A DNA stretch of 13,027 nucleotides from assembly GCA_047635255.1 (NCBI GenBank), contig JBLIIR010000036.1, positions 1 to 13,027 of the forward strand. The letters run 5' to 3'. Each line of letters begins with the position of its first letter. Within the stretch, counting starts at the first letter, position 1. Under the pieces are notes generated by a model. It searched no databases. It saw only the letters and a program-made list of their open reading frames with translations, and was not told the origin of the DNA. Below, one piece after another: positions 6,795 to 13,027 of the stretch. The stretch comes from Porticoccus sp047635255. GTDB lineage: Bacteria > Pseudomonadota > Gammaproteobacteria > Pseudomonadales > Porticoccaceae. A program made the translations under genes and the position numbers.

Positions 6795-7220
6795 TTATTC
6801 TTGAATAATTTTTGCACGAACCAAAACCAAGAGTTGGTTTAAATTTTTCTTTGTCAATTTGTTGTCAGATGCTAGCGGTAACCCCCTCGAGGCTACTTGT
6901 TCCGCGAGGGAAAACTGCCCTAAAGAAAAATAATTTGATGCCATGACAAGATAAATTTCAGCTTCTGAATGGTTAATACGCATTGCTCTTTCTGCTACGG
7001 TATTAGATCGATCATGTTGTCTTTCACGATTGTATCGCCAAGCATCCTCAAGCAATTTGATCACTGCATTCTTTGATGCAGGGTCTGTGATAGGACTATT
7101 TGGAGTAATGGCCTGATCTGATGAGGGAGGCCGGCCTCCCGATGACGTGACTGGCGTACATGCTGCCACCAAAAAAAAGCTAAGCGTGCAAATAACTACA
7201 TACTGCAATCCAGCCTTCAT
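6795..7220 (-). CDS. Small TPR outer-membrane lipoprotein, candidate PBP1b activator (LpoP-like)
   Basis: A 141-residue lipoprotein. The signal peptide (Lys2, hydrophobic 5-19) ends in a lipobox Leu-Val-Ala-Ala-Cys with Cys21 as the lipidated residue. Thr at +2 rather than Asp predicts sorting to the outer membrane. A Pro/Ser-rich linker (22-50) would let the rest reach across the periplasm. Two helix-turn-helix TPR-like units follow (about 51-84 and 85-118), the second with the pattern A-x-x-Y-x-x-x-G-x-x-x-x-A. The gene lies 34 nt downstream of mrcB on the same strand and ends at a terminator, so the two are one operon. In Pseudomonas, the TPR lipoprotein LpoP is required for PBP1b function, in place of enterobacterial LpoB. 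Architecture and neighbour fit that role, but the assignment is inference; other TPR lipoproteins such as PilF-type are longer. Confidence 0.8.
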   Translation of the reverse strand: MKAGLQYVVICTLSFFLVAACTPVTSSGGRPPSSDQAITPNSPITDPASKNAVIKLLEDAWRYNRERQHDRSNTVAERAMRINHSEAEIYLVMASNYFSLGQFSLAEQVASRGLPLASDNKLTKKNLNQLLVLVRAKIIQE

Positions 7221-7254
7221 ATTCTTACCATCCAGCAGTCAATAAATTAAGTTC

Positions 7255-9570
7255 TTACCAATCGAAATTTCGGCTAAACCAATCTAAAATGCCTGTATCA
7301 TTTCTCGATGCACAGCTTTCTCTTTTATCTGGCTCGCTGCCCGCGATGAATGGCAGGTATCTTGGTTTATGGCAGCCATTCTGGCTCGAGCTGACCCAAT
7401 AATAACTTACACCATCAGGTTTTTGAAAAACTAAAGATCGATTTTCGAGTTCAACCATGATATCTATCCAGAGCCTTAGTGCACCAGAACCTCCGGTAAG
7501 AGGAGTTTTTCCATTATCATCCCGACCCATCCACACCACACTTAAGTAATTGCCACTAAACCCAGCAAACCAGCTATCTCTCTGATCATTAGTGGTGCCA
7601 GTTTTTCCGGCCAATAACAGGTTTTCCGGCAATCTTTGGTAGGCACTTTTTCCGGTGCCTTCTCGTAAAACCACCTGAAGTCCGTAATTAATTAGGTGCA
7701 TAACTCTAGCATCAAATCGCTGCTCGGCCTCAAAACGATACCTCTTCAGTGGAATATTTTCAGCGGTAAACACACTGCTAATTGCACGAAGTGGTGAGTA
7801 AAACCCGTTTGCTGCAATCGTATGATATATCTGCGCTAACTCTATCGGTGACATTTCAATTGACCCCAACAGCAAAGAAGGGAACCTCGGCAATGGTCTC
7901 GAATACCCCAGTCTTTTAATGCTATCTATGACTGCAGGCAAACCAACATTCATGCCAAGTCTAGCTGTAGCTTGATTGTAAGAATATCCCAATCCTTTAT
8001 ACAAAGGTATCAGACCATGGCTCTTCCTCCCAAAATTACGTGGCTGCCAAATATCGCCATTTTCCATACTCACAGAAATTGAGGTATCTTCGATTTTGCT
8101 GTTTAAGGTATAAGATTCAGGATTTTCTAGGGCTGCTAAATAAACTGCAGGCTTAATAGTTGATCCCACGGGACGTCTTGCATCCAAGGCACGATTAAAG
8201 CCATCAAAGCCTGGTTTCCTGTCTCCTGCAACAGCCACCACTTCCCCTGAACCTACACGCACAATCACAGAAGCACTTTGCAATTTTCCTGTTTCAATAC
8301 CATAACCTGATTCTAAGTTTTCAATTCTTTTTGCTATCCTGTCTTCAACTTTACGCTGGATCTGGGGATCAAAATTGGTAAATATGCGAAGTCCGGCTGT
8401 TTGTAGATCTGATTGCTTATACGTCTGACGCAACTGGCGTTTTACTAGAGTTAAATAAGACGGATACTTCAAGTGACCCCGACCAGACATAGGGGAGATG
8501 ATCGCCAGTGGTTTTTCTTTAGCTGTCGTTGCATCGACTCTACTTATAGCGCCCGCCAGGCTCATTGCGTCGAGAACCAGGTTTCGCCTATTTAAAGCAC
8601 GTTCAGGATGGCGCCAAGGATTATAAAATGATGCCCCCTTAACAAGCCCAGCAAGTAAGGCTGTCTGGTGTAACTGCAGCTCTTCAACCGGCTGATTAAA
8701 GTAATGGTTGCTTGCCATTCCAAAGCCATGAATAGCTCTGTCTCCAGACTGGCCTAAGTACACTTCATTGATATATGTCTCAAGAATTTCCTGCTTAGTG
8801 AAATGGATTTCCAGCAATACTGCCATTATTGCTTCTAGTGCTTTTCGAGATAACGTTCGTTTTTCATTAAGGTAAAAATTTTTAACCAGTTGCTGTGTAA
8901 TAGTACTTCCACCTTGGACAATTTTTCCCTCTGTTATATTGGCAAGAAAAGCACGCGTTATTCCTCTAAAAGAAACTCCCTGATGTCGATAAAAATCCTG
9001 ATCCTCCATTGCAATTAATGCTGCTGCTAATGTCGGAGGAACCTTATTAAGCTTCACCAGCTGACGATCTTCTTTGCGGGATGGGTAAATGCCCCCTATG
9101 ATCAGAGGCTCTAATCTTGTTATCGCTATAACTCTGCCATGACTGTCTTTTAGACCAGATATCTTGTCTTCAGAAAATATGGCCATCATCAATTTGGGGG
9201 GCTCTGTTTCATCCCAAAACTCAAAACCACGAGAGAAAAATTCCACCGACTGCTCAGATACACTAAATTGACCTGGGGTTTTAGCTGCATCAACCTTCTT
9301 ATAGCCTAGCTCTTTTAGCTCCCACTCAAGCAGCTGTCGACTCAAAGACAGCCCCTGATATAACTCTAAAGGTCGACTGTACACATGGGAGGGTAATGAC
9401 CACTTTTTACCGGCAAATTTTTTATAGACAAACACGTCCACTATCACCAAAAATATAGTGGTGGCGACAAGAATAAAAATAATCATTCGCCAAATCCAAG
9501 CCAATCGAGAATTATCTTTATTGTTTATTTTACTTTTGCTTCGGTCTTTCTTTACTATTCCTTGAACCAA
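7255..9570 (-). CDS. mrcB: Penicillin-binding protein 1b, bifunctional peptidoglycan synthase
   Basis: Class A PBP that polymerises lipid II into glycan strands and cross-links the peptides; inner membrane with periplasmic catalytic domains. From the TTG at 9570 it has 771 residues. The order is: a basic cytoplasmic tail; one transmembrane helix (about 27-49); a UB2H domain (about 59-145, LPSHVYSRPLELYQG), the regulator-docking domain of PBP1b; a GT51 glycosyltransferase with catalytic Glu189 in AMEDQDFY and GGSTITQQLVKN; and a transpeptidase with Ser470-Thr-Ile-Lys473, Ser530-Tyr-Asn and Lys656-Thr-Gly-Thr. The UB2H domain separates it from PBP1a and PBP1c. A GTG at 9615 is open in frame but lacks a Shine-Dalgarno; AGAGGG sits 6 nt before the TTG. 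Cys733 and Cys753 near the C-terminus could form a periplasmic disulfide. Cotranscribed with the TPR lipoprotein 34 nt downstream. Confidence 0.96.
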   Translation of the reverse strand: MVQGIVKKDRSKSKINNKDNSRLAWIWRMIIFILVATTIFLVIVDVFVYKKFAGKKWSLPSHVYSRPLELYQGLSLSRQLLEWELKELGYKKVDAAKTPGQFSVSEQSVEFFSRGFEFWDETEPPKLMMAIFSEDKISGLKDSHGRVIAITRLEPLIIGGIYPSRKEDRQLVKLNKVPPTLAAALIAMEDQDFYRHQGVSFRGITRAFLANITEGKIVQGGSTITQQLVKNFYLNEKRTLSRKALEAIMAVLLEIHFTKQEILETYINEVYLGQSGDRAIHGFGMASNHYFNQPVEELQLHQTALLAGLVKGASFYNPWRHPERALNRRNLVLDAMSLAGAISRVDATTAKEKPLAIISPMSGRGHLKYPSYLTLVKRQLRQTYKQSDLQTAGLRIFTNFDPQIQRKVEDRIAKRIENLESGYGIETGKLQSASVIVRVGSGEVVAVAGDRKPGFDGFNRALDARRPVGSTIKPAVYLAALENPESYTLNSKIEDTSISVSMENGDIWQPRNFGRKSHGLIPLYKGLGYSYNQATARLGMNVGLPAVIDSIKRLGYSRPLPRFPSLLLGSIEMSPIELAQIYHTIAANGFYSPLRAISSVFTAENIPLKRYRFEAEQRFDARVMHLINYGLQVVLREGTGKSAYQRLPENLLLAGKTGTTNDQRDSWFAGFSGNYLSVVWMGRDDNGKTPLTGGSGALRLWIDIMVELENRSLVFQKPDGVSYYWVSSSQNGCHKPRYLPFIAGSEPDKRESCASRNDTGILDWFSRNFDW

Positions 9571-9745
9571 AGATATCCCTCTGCATTTAAAAAAACATTT
9601 TCTAAAAATTCCCACTGGTCAGCAAATGGGCGCTAAATCTGCTGCTTTAGAAACAGCAGACCTTTATTTACAATTAGGACTTCCACTATTAGCCTGCAAG
9701 ACAGATAATGCTGCCCTATTCTACAACAACAAATATTCTACACAT
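9571..9745. promoter_or_regulatory. Divergent mrcB / kinase intergenic region with a hairpin
   Basis: This 175-bp stretch must hold the promoters of both mrcB and the kinase gene. The clearest element is a perfect 7-bp inverted repeat, TCTGCTG (9638-9644) and CAGCAGA (9654-9660), with a 9-nt loop. On the plus strand it is followed by CCTTTATTTA, too weak a T-tract for a good terminator. GATAAT (9704-9709) is a possible -10 for the kinase, with a poor -35. I see no convincing mrcB promoter. The region stays open in the kinase frame up to 9626, but that is probably chance. Confidence 0.35.
9577..9582 (-). promoter_or_regulatory. Shine-Dalgarno that supports the mrcB TTG start
   Basis: Minus-strand AGAGGG is 6 nt upstream of the TTG at 9570, the best ribosome-binding site near this end. 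The GTG at 9615 has none. The next ATG in frame is inside the transmembrane approach and would remove the basic cytoplasmic tail. Confidence 0.55.
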
Positions 9746-10738
9746 ATGCCCAAATACAATATTTATGGCATCGGCGCAGCGCTGGTGGACACTGAAATAG
9801 AAGTCACTGACTCAGACTTAAAGTATCTAGAGATAGGAAAAGGTTTAATGACTCTTGTGGATGAAGATCGTCAACAAGAAATTATACATCATTTGCAAAA
9901 CCAACTGTCCATCTCTAAGCGCGCTAGTGGCGGATCAGCCGCCAACACCGTCATTGCGCTCAGCGCTTTTGGCGGAAAAGCCTTTTATTCCTGCAGGGTA
10001 GCTAATGATGCGGATGGGAAGTTCTATCTTCGTGATCTAGACAATGCCGGAGTTGAATTTAACTCCAATAGCGCCTCAACGGGTGGTCTTACAGGGAAAT
10101 GCCTGGTCTTGATTACTCCAGACGCTGAACGCTCTATGAATACATACCTCGGTGTAAGTGAAAATTTCTCGATTGAGAATCTTGATGCAGAAGCAATTAG
10201 ACAATCTGAATACTTGTACATTGAAGGCTATCTCGTCTCATCAGATACTGGGCGCAAAGCAGCTATTCGAGCTCGAGAAATTGCAGAAAAGTGTGGTATC
10301 AAAACTGCGCTCACCTTATCAGATCCAGCAATGGTAACTTTCTTTAAGTCTGAACTAAAAGAAATACTCGGCAAAAAAATAGACCTTCTTTTTTGCAATG
10401 AAGCAGAAGCCATCAGCTGGACAGAAGGCAGCAACCTAGAGCATGCTTTAGAACTGCTTAAACAATCTGCAGCGGCCTATGTTCTGACCATGGGGGATAA
10501 AGGGGCAATAGTGTTCGATGGTGAAAATCAACACTTAATTGAGGCTCATCCCACAATCGCTATCAATACAAACGGAGCAGGAGACATGTTCGCCGGTGCT
10601 TTTTTGTATGGTATTACACATGGGCATGGCTACAAAAAATCTGGAAATTTTGCCGCCTTGGCAGCAGCACATGTAGTAAGCCAGGCTGGACCTAGACTAA
10701 ACCCAGAGCAATACCCCAAAATATTAGCTTCGCTATAA
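9746..10738 (+). CDS. PfkB-family sugar/nucleoside kinase, adenosine-kinase-like
   Basis: An ATP-dependent cytoplasmic kinase of the ribokinase/PfkB family; close relatives in gammaproteobacteria are annotated as adenosine kinases, but the substrate is not fixed by motifs. From the ATG at 9746 it has 330 residues. The N-terminal substrate region reads YGIGAALVDTEIEV, followed by the first PfkB signature around Gly62-Gly-Ser-Ala-Ala-Asn67. Asn218-Glu-Ala-Glu221 is the NxxE magnesium/phosphate motif. The second signature is NTNGAGDMFAGAF (274-286), with Asp280 the catalytic base and GAGD the anion hole. A frame extending upstream to an ATG at 9626 would add 40 residues with no counterpart in the family, so it is rejected; neither start has a clear Shine-Dalgarno. 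The gene stands alone, divergent from mrcB and convergent with the copper chaperone gene. Confidence 0.88.
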   Translation: MPKYNIYGIGAALVDTEIEVTDSDLKYLEIGKGLMTLVDEDRQQEIIHHLQNQLSISKRASGGSAANTVIALSAFGGKAFYSCRVANDADGKFYLRDLDNAGVEFNSNSASTGGLTGKCLVLITPDAERSMNTYLGVSENFSIENLDAEAIRQSEYLYIEGYLVSSDTGRKAAIRAREIAEKCGIKTALTLSDPAMVTFFKSELKEILGKKIDLLFCNEAEAISWTEGSNLEHALELLKQSAAAYVLTMGDKGAIVFDGENQHLIEAHPTIAINTNGAGDMFAGAFLYGITHGHGYKKSGNFAALAAAHVVSQAGPRLNPEQYPKILASL

Positions 10739-10803
10739 AATTTAGGGCCTTAAGCTCAGACTTTTGATCGAAAGATATGAAAAAGTAGTATCAACCGCCA
10801 TGC
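10739..10803. other. Short convergent intergenic gap, no clear terminator
   Basis: The kinase stop and the copper chaperone stop face each other across 65 bp. I see only a 6-bp CTTAAG palindrome and a very short CTTT/AAAG pair, neither followed by a T-run. Termination may be Rho-dependent or lie inside the opposing gene. Confidence 0.4.
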
Positions 10804-11331
10804 TTAATGATGATGTTTGTTGTGAAAAATACTTCTTACTTTTGCATCAAAGGACAACTCTGGACATCTATCAAAAATAAGAGTGACTCTATGCTGCTCA
10901 TCTTCGTCTAGTTCACGCTTTAATCCAAATAACATTAAATGGTAGCCGCCAGACTCAAAAGAAACCGTCTTTCCAGGCGCTAACTCTACCCACTCAACAG
11001 GTCGCATAGACATAATACCATTCTGATAAGAATTCTTATGAATTTCGATTCTGTCAGCAATATCTGTAGACGCACCTATTACTCGGCATGCCCTATCTGT
11101 AAAATTCTGCAGTATCATGAATGCTGCTGTTACCTTTTGTCCTGGCGGTATTTTGCGAATATACCCATCGCTAACTGTTAGCTGACCGGCTCCATCATGA
11201 ACACCTCCATGTGAGTGAGCATGGTGGTCGCCCATATCATCTTGTTTGGATGCGTTTATCGCCTGGGAAGATGCAGCGAACACTAATATTAAGAAAATAC
11301 CCAAATATCTACCCGAAAAAAAGATTTTCAT
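10804..11331 (-). CDS. Periplasmic copper chaperone, PCu(A)C family, His-rich
   Basis: Binds Cu(I) in the periplasm and, in characterised relatives, delivers it to cytochrome c oxidase or to Sco proteins. From the ATG at 11331 it has 175 residues with a Sec signal peptide ending near SSQA (21-24). The family copper motif H-x10-M-x21-H-x-M is exact: His98, Met109, His131, Met133. Extras are a His/Asp/Met-rich segment at 32-46 (HHAHSHGGVH) and a terminal His-His-His (173-175), both likely metal ligands. Cys82 and Cys156 could form a disulfide. An in-frame TTG at 11370 would add 13 residues but has no Shine-Dalgarno and lies upstream of a plausible -10, so the ATG is preferred; AAGGGG is 13 nt before it, which is long. 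Divergent from dsbD across a 127-bp gap. Confidence 0.92.
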   Translation of the reverse strand: MKIFFSGRYLGIFLILVFAASSQAINASKQDDMGDHHAHSHGGVHDGAGQLTVSDGYIRKIPPGQKVTAAFMILQNFTDRACRVIGASTDIADRIEIHKNSYQNGIMSMRPVEWVELAPGKTVSFESGGYHLMLFGLKRELDEDEQHRVTLIFDRCPELSFDAKVRSIFHNKHHH

Positions 11332-11353
11332 TACTTTTTTAAAACCCCTTAAA

Positions 11354-11383
11354 AATATAAATTTGTCCAAAAAAACAAGTAAA
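11354..11383 (-). promoter_or_regulatory. Candidate sigma70 promoter for the copper chaperone
   Basis: Minus-strand TTTACT (11378-11383, 4/6) and TATATT (11354-11359, 5/6) are separated by 18 nt. Start of transcription would be near 11347, 16 nt before the ATG at 11331 and downstream of the TTG at 11370, which argues against that TTG. By eye only. Confidence 0.35.
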
Positions 11384-11398
11384 CCATAACTGAGAATT

Positions 11399-11412
11399 GT
11401 AGAATATCCTAC
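11399..11412. repeat. 14-bp near-palindrome in the copper chaperone / dsbD gap
   Basis: GTAGAATATCCTAC reads the same on both strands except at one symmetric pair of positions (5 and 10). It is placed between the divergent starts, just upstream of the candidate chaperone promoter. It is much shorter than typical CueR or CusR sites and I cannot assign it to a regulator. Confidence 0.25.
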
Positions 11413-11458
11413 TGAACTCTTTTTTTTAAGCCCGAACCCAATTTTAATGAGTGATCAA

Positions 11459-13027
11459 ATGATAAAAAAAATTCTACACTTTTTGTTCTTTTGCTTGCTG
11501 CTTGCGGCAAATGCTGCGATCGCCAATTTTGAAGAAAATATCGCTACTAGCGAGGCTCCATATAGCCAGCCCTCTATCGTTCAAAATACTAATTTTTTGC
11601 CTGTGGCAAATGCCTTTCAGCTCACCGCAGCAACTCAAGGCAAACATCTTACTTTAAGCTGGGATATAGCCTCAGGCTACTATCTTTATCGAGATCGTTT
11701 TAATTTTTTTAGTGTGGACCATAGACCACTAAATATCAGACCACATTATGAAGCTGGGCAGTCCATTTACGATGACTACTATAAGAAAAATCTGGAAGTG
11801 TACTATCATCAAACCAAAATTCTTATTCCCCTAAAAGATCTTCCACAAAAAATTGTCATTGAATCACAGGGGTGCGCTGATGCTGGGCTCTGTTACCCCC
11901 CCAGACGTCAAACCATTTTTCTAGATAGTGATAAACCGATACCCCTGATTATAGAAGCAGCCCCGCAAAAATTTTCAACTAGCAATGAGGTAGCGCAGAA
12001 TCAGTTGAGTGCCCTGCCCTTTATGCTGGTGCTGGCCTTTTTTGGCGGGCTAATCCTTAATCTTATGCCCTGCGTGTTTCCAATCCTTTCCATTAAAGCA
12101 ATGAGCTTGTCCAATCTAAGCACGAACCCTAACGGTAAATATTTACATGGATTGGCCTACACTGCAGGCATCATACTAAGCTTTATAGCTATTGGAGCGC
12201 TTCTGATAATTTTGCGTAGTGCGGGCGCAGGTATAGGCTGGGGGTTTCAGTTGCAATCCCCAGTTTTTATTGGACTCTTAATCTATTTATTTGTGCTCAT
12301 GGGTCTCAATTTTTCTGGGTGGCTAACACTAGAGAGAGCGCCAATGAGTTGGGGTCAAAAAACAACTGAAGGAAACAATCTAATTTCTTCATTTATGACT
12401 GGGTTACTTGCTACATTGGTCGCCAGCCCGTGTACTGCGCCTTTCATGGGTACTGCTTTGGGCTTTGCGCTAACACAGCCGATCTGGACTGCACTAAGCA
12501 CCTTTATTTTTTTAGGTCTCGGCATGGCTTTTCCCATACTTCTTATCACCTGCCTGCCTAGCCTATCCAAAAAACTCCCTAGCCCTGGAGCATGGATGGA
12601 TCACTTTAAACAATTTCTAGCATTTCCATTATATTTGACAGCCGTCTGGTTGCTTTGGGTTCTTGGCAGGCAAACTAATAGCGACACACTGTCTGCAGTG
12701 GTGTGTGGCGTTGTTCTTATGTTGTTTGCAATTTGGCTTTTGAAAATTTACAGGACCCGAATAATTGGTTTGGTGGCAATAGCGGCGTTTCTTTCCGCTT
12801 TTCTTTTGCTGTTTTGGGGTAAGCAAGATATGAGCCCCCAGAATGACACATGGAGGCCTTACTCAGCCGATGCATTGAGCGTGCTACTTAAAAATCAAAA
12901 TGCAGTTTTTGTTAATTTATCAGCAGACTGGTGCATCACCTGTCTGGTTAACGAAAAGTTGGTGCTAAACTCAAAAAGTTTTTTAGCTAGCCTGGAGTCC
13001 CAAAACGTTACCTACATGAGAGGGGAC
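11459..13027 (+). CDS. dsbD: Thiol:disulfide interchange protein DsbD (C-terminus cut by window edge)
   Basis: Carries electrons from cytoplasmic thioredoxin across the inner membrane to periplasmic disulfide partners (DsbC, cytochrome c maturation proteins). The window holds 523 codons with no stop; E. coli DsbD is 565 aa. A signal peptide (1-22, ending AAIA) is followed by an immunoglobulin-like alpha domain with Cys139 and Cys145 in GCADAGLCYPP; a transmembrane beta domain with Cys205 in NLMPCVFPILSIK and Cys325 in VASPCTAPF; and the start of the thioredoxin-like gamma domain with Cys492-Ile-Thr-Cys495. All six redox cysteines are present. The ATG at 11459 has GAG 7 nt upstream; an in-frame ATG at 11447 would add MSDQ and lacks a Shine-Dalgarno. 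The CITCLVNEK motif resembles ScsB-type relatives more than the CVACKEFEK of E. coli. Divergent from a copper chaperone gene. Confidence 0.94.
   Translation, partial: MIKKILHFLFFCLLLAANAAIANFEENIATSEAPYSQPSIVQNTNFLPVANAFQLTAATQGKHLTLSWDIASGYYLYRDRFNFFSVDHRPLNIRPHYEAGQSIYDDYYKKNLEVYYHQTKILIPLKDLPQKIVIESQGCADAGLCYPPRRQTIFLDSDKPIPLIIEAAPQKFSTSNEVAQNQLSALPFMLVLAFFGGLILNLMPCVFPILSIKAMSLSNLSTNPNGKYLHGLAYTAGIILSFIAIGALLIILRSAGAGIGWGFQLQSPVFIGLLIYLFVLMGLNFSGWLTLERAPMSWGQKTTEGNNLISSFMTGLLATLVASPCTAPFMGTALGFALTQPIWTALSTFIFLGLGMAFPILLITCLPSLSKKLPSPGAWMDHFKQFLAFPLYLTAVWLLWVLGRQTNSDTLSAVVCGVVLMLFAIWLLKIYRTRIIGLVAIAAFLSAFLLLFWGKQDMSPQNDTWRPYSADALSVLLKNQNAVFVNLSADWCITCLVNEKLVLNSKSFLASLESQNVTYMRGD

Noticed and set aside
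9626..9745. In-frame N-terminal extension of the kinase from an ATG at 9626
   Set aside because: The 40 extra residues have no counterpart in PfkB kinases, lack a Shine-Dalgarno, and would use up nearly all of the divergent promoter region including the 7-bp hairpin.
9571..9745. Possible tRNA or small RNA in the mrcB / kinase gap
   Set aside because: No T-loop consensus or cloverleaf could be drawn and no terminator follows; only the single hairpin is evident.
10024..10434. Minus-strand open frames inside the kinase gene
   Set aside because: Shadows of the PfkB coding frame with no signal peptide, motif or ribosome-binding site.
11332..11370. TTG start at 11370 for the copper chaperone
   Set aside because: It has no ribosome-binding site and lies upstream of a plausible -10, whereas the ATG at 11331 gives a standard signal peptide.
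12355..12826. Minus-strand open frames inside dsbD
   Set aside because: They lie opposite the transmembrane part of a clear DsbD; their basic, low-complexity translations are typical antisense artefacts.

Overview
This window looks like ordinary chromosomal DNA of a gammaproteobacterium. Base composition is moderately AT-rich, roughly 40-45% GC by eye. The strongest taxonomic signal is the gene string folA-thyA-lgt-ptsP-rppH, a known gammaproteobacterial neighbourhood (lgt-thyA and rppH-ptsP are linked in E. coli and Pseudomonas). A PBP1b gene paired with a small TPR lipoprotein gene points towards the Pseudomonas/Cellvibrionales side rather than the enterics. A marine Cellvibrionales-like organism is possible, but that is inference from general character only.

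Layout. (1) Positions 1-4747, minus strand, read right to left: rppH (RNA 5'-pyrophosphohydrolase), ptsP (nitrogen-PTS enzyme I), lgt (prolipoprotein diacylglyceryl transferase), thyA (thymidylate synthase) and the first 28 codons of folA (dihydrofolate reductase), cut by the left edge. (2) Positions 4748-4916 form a divergent, very AT-rich promoter region. (3) Positions 4917-6711, plus strand: a HAD-IB phosphatase and an RsmC-type methyltransferase. (4) Positions 6795-9570, minus strand: mrcB (PBP1b) followed by a TPR lipoprotein, ending at a rho-independent terminator. (5) Positions 9746-10738, plus strand: a PfkB-family, adenosine-kinase-like sugar kinase. (6) Positions 10804-11331, minus strand: a periplasmic PCu(A)C copper chaperone, divergent from (7) dsbD at 11459-13027, which runs off the right edge.

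How the genes work together. ThyA converts methylene-THF to DHF and FolA regenerates THF, so the thyA-folA pair closes the thymidylate-folate cycle. Lgt makes the lipid anchor required by any lipoprotein, including the one beside mrcB. That lipoprotein is a candidate outer-membrane activator of PBP1b (LpoP-like). PCu(A)C and DsbD both act in the periplasm, where copper delivery and thiol reduction meet during cytochrome oxidase and cytochrome c assembly.

Several starts need correction relative to the longest open frames: rppH (GTG at 4747), mrcB (TTG at 9570), the kinase (ATG at 9746), the copper chaperone (ATG at 11331) and thyA (ATG at 1003). There is no gene-free stretch longer than about 180 bp. 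I found no mobile element, CRISPR array, tRNA or rRNA, and no convincing new biological system. The most interesting items are the lipoprotein-PBP1b pair, the copper chaperone/DsbD pair and a few dyad symmetries in divergent promoters.
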